Shown here: positions 5,017 to 6,074 of the stretch, piece after piece
How positions within the stretch are numbered: position 1 is the first letter of the stretch
Layout: every line of letters begins with the position of its first letter
NCBI GenBank assembly: GCA_945888895.1
Contig: CAMDAY010000134.1
Span: 1 to 6,074 of the forward strand
Direction of reading: 5' to 3'
Origin: Dehalococcoides mccartyi
GTDB lineage: Bacteria > Chloroflexota > Dehalococcoidia > UBA2979
Length of the DNA stretch: 6,074 nucleotides
The notes under the pieces: generated by a model
The model's database searches: none
Told to the model about the DNA's origin: nothing
Seen by the model: only the letters and a program-made list of their open reading frames with translations
Program-made: the position numbers and the translations under genes

Positions 5017-6074
5017 TTGAGCCGCGGCAACATATCCAAATGGCTGTACGTCGGGCTGCACATCAAGCGATGGCTGCTCCTCCTCGGCATCGCCGTCGCC
5101 ATCATGGGCATCGGCTTCGCATACATCCTCCGCGAGGCCTACGTCTCCTACACGTTCCCGGTGTGGGCCTACTACATCACCCTGCAGTTCATCCCTCGCT
5201 GGCTGCGCGGATTGTTGTTCATCTCGTCGGCGCTCACGCTCGCGATCTTCGCCGGGTGGCAGCTCAACCGATCGCTCGCGAACGCGCTGCTGCCCAACGG
5301 CGACCGCCAGCGCGACCTCGTGGACCTCGTCTACCAGAACCGCACGCGTGACCGAGGCCCGCGCATCGTCGCCCTCGGCGGCGGCACCGGTCTGTCGAAC
5401 CTGCTGCGCGGCCTGAAGCAGTACACGTCCAACCTCACGGCGATCGTCACCGTCGCCGACGACGGCGGATCGAGCGGTCGGCTGCGTCGCGACCTGCACG
5501 TCATCCCCCCCGGCGACATCCGCAACTGCATCGCCGCGCTCGCCGATGCCGAGCCCCTGGTCACGCAACTCTTCCAGTACCGCTTCGACGACCGCGCCGG
5601 CGTGGGCATGGCCGGCCACTCGTTCGGCAACCTGTTCATTACCGCCATGGCCGAGGTCACCGGCAGCATGGAGGCCGCGATCACGGAAACGTCGCGCGTC
5701 CTCGCGGTACGCGGGCGGATCCTGCCCTCGACGCTGGACGATGTGCGCCTCGCGGCGCGCTTCCCGGACGGAACGGTGATCCACGGCGAGTCCGCGCTTC
5801 CCGGTCACGGCGTCCCGCCCGCCGAGATGTGGGTGGAGCCGCGCGACTCCGCCGCACACCCAGGCGCCGTGCGCGCCCTGTTGGAGGCCGACCTGATCGT
5901 GATCGGCCCCGGCAGCCTCTACACCTCGGTACTGCCGAACCTGCTCGTGCCGGGTATCGGCAAGGCGGTGCGGGAGTCGCACGCCCACAAGCTGTACATC
6001 AGCAACGTGGCGACCCAGCTGGGCGAGACCAACGGCTACACCGCCGCTGACCACTACGCCGCGCTGCGACGGCA
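5017..6074 (+). CDS. yvcK: YvcK/GlmR-family protein with N-terminal membrane segments (3' end cut by window edge)
   Basis: YvcK (GlmR/MgfK in Bacillus) is a CofD-fold protein, known in the family to bind UDP-sugars and to steer carbon into cell-wall precursor synthesis during gluconeogenic growth. The 352 visible residues carry the core motifs: GGGTGLSNLLRGLK (121-134), TVADDGGSSGRLRR (145-158), PPGDIRNCIAALAD (164-177), GHSFGNLFI (200-208), GPGSLYTSVLPNLLVPGI (297-314) and YISNVATQLGETNGY (327-341). Ahead of the core are about 115 extra residues with two predicted membrane helices (about 17-37 and 65-83), so the enzyme-like domain is probably tethered to the membrane. The start is TTG 5017: an in-frame stop lies at 4975-4977 and no ATG or GTG occurs between; GAGTGAT just upstream is a weak ribosome-binding site. 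The open frame has no annotation-friendly ATG until residue 30. In Bacillus the gene sits between rapZ and whiA; what follows here is outside the window. Confidence 0.93.
   Translation, partial: MSRGNISKWLYVGLHIKRWLLLLGIAVAIMGIGFAYILREAYVSYTFPVWAYYITLQFIPRWLRGLLFISSALTLAIFAGWQLNRSLANALLPNGDRQRDLVDLVYQNRTRDRGPRIVALGGGTGLSNLLRGLKQYTSNLTAIVTVADDGGSSGRLRRDLHVIPPGDIRNCIAALADAEPLVTQLFQYRFDDRAGVGMAGHSFGNLFITAMAEVTGSMEAAITETSRVLAVRGRILPSTLDDVRLAARFPDGTVIHGESALPGHGVPPAEMWVEPRDSAAHPGAVRALLEADLIVIGPGSLYTSVLPNLLVPGIGKAVRESHAHKLYISNVATQLGETNGYTAADHYAALRR

Noticed and set aside
4954..6054. Long open frame on the minus strand (366 codons) opposite yvcK
   Set aside because: It is antisense to an unmistakable YvcK protein. 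Its translation is rich in Arg, Val, Asp, Gln and His with no recognisable motif, as expected from the complement of high-GC coding DNA.

Overview
The window is a compact stretch of high-GC bacterial chromosome with six protein-coding genes and almost no empty DNA; the longest gene-free gap is about 122 bases. I see no RNA gene, insertion sequence, CRISPR array or prophage feature. The protein mix suggests a Gram-positive-type or monoderm-like high-GC lineage, and Chloroflexota (for example Dehalococcoidia or relatives) is my best guess. The reasons are a YvcK protein with an N-terminal two-helix membrane extension, secreted proteins with Thr/Pro-rich tethers, a GatB-dependent tRNA amidation route, and GTG/TTG starts. 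This placement is inference; no rRNA or other lineage marker is present.

Layout: positions 1-3314 hold four genes, all on the minus strand. In transcription order they are a Tat-exported HExxH metallopeptidase of the peptidase-MA type (3314-2388), a cupredoxin lipoprotein with an amicyanin-spaced copper site (2317-1757), the replication-associated ATPase RarA (1706-270), and the N-terminus of a TcuA-like FAD-dependent oxidoreductase (198 to beyond the left edge). Gaps of 70, 50 and 71 bases make co-transcription possible. A 101-base divergent intergenic region (3315-3415) separates this set from the plus-strand genes gatB (3416-4894) and a membrane-extended yvcK (5017 to beyond the right edge). 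A perfect 14-bp hairpin directly follows gatB, and a good promoter candidate overlapping a small inverted repeat precedes yvcK.

Functionally, gatB (tRNA amidation), rarA (stalled-fork maintenance) and yvcK (cell-envelope/carbon metabolism control) are housekeeping genes. The peptidase and cupredoxin lipoprotein are both exported, both carry Pro/Thr-rich spacers and lie next to each other, so an extracytoplasmic partnership is conceivable but unproven. I found no convincing new multi-gene system. The most useful leads are the exported peptidase/cupredoxin pair, the membrane-anchored YvcK architecture, and short repeated or palindromic intergenic motifs.
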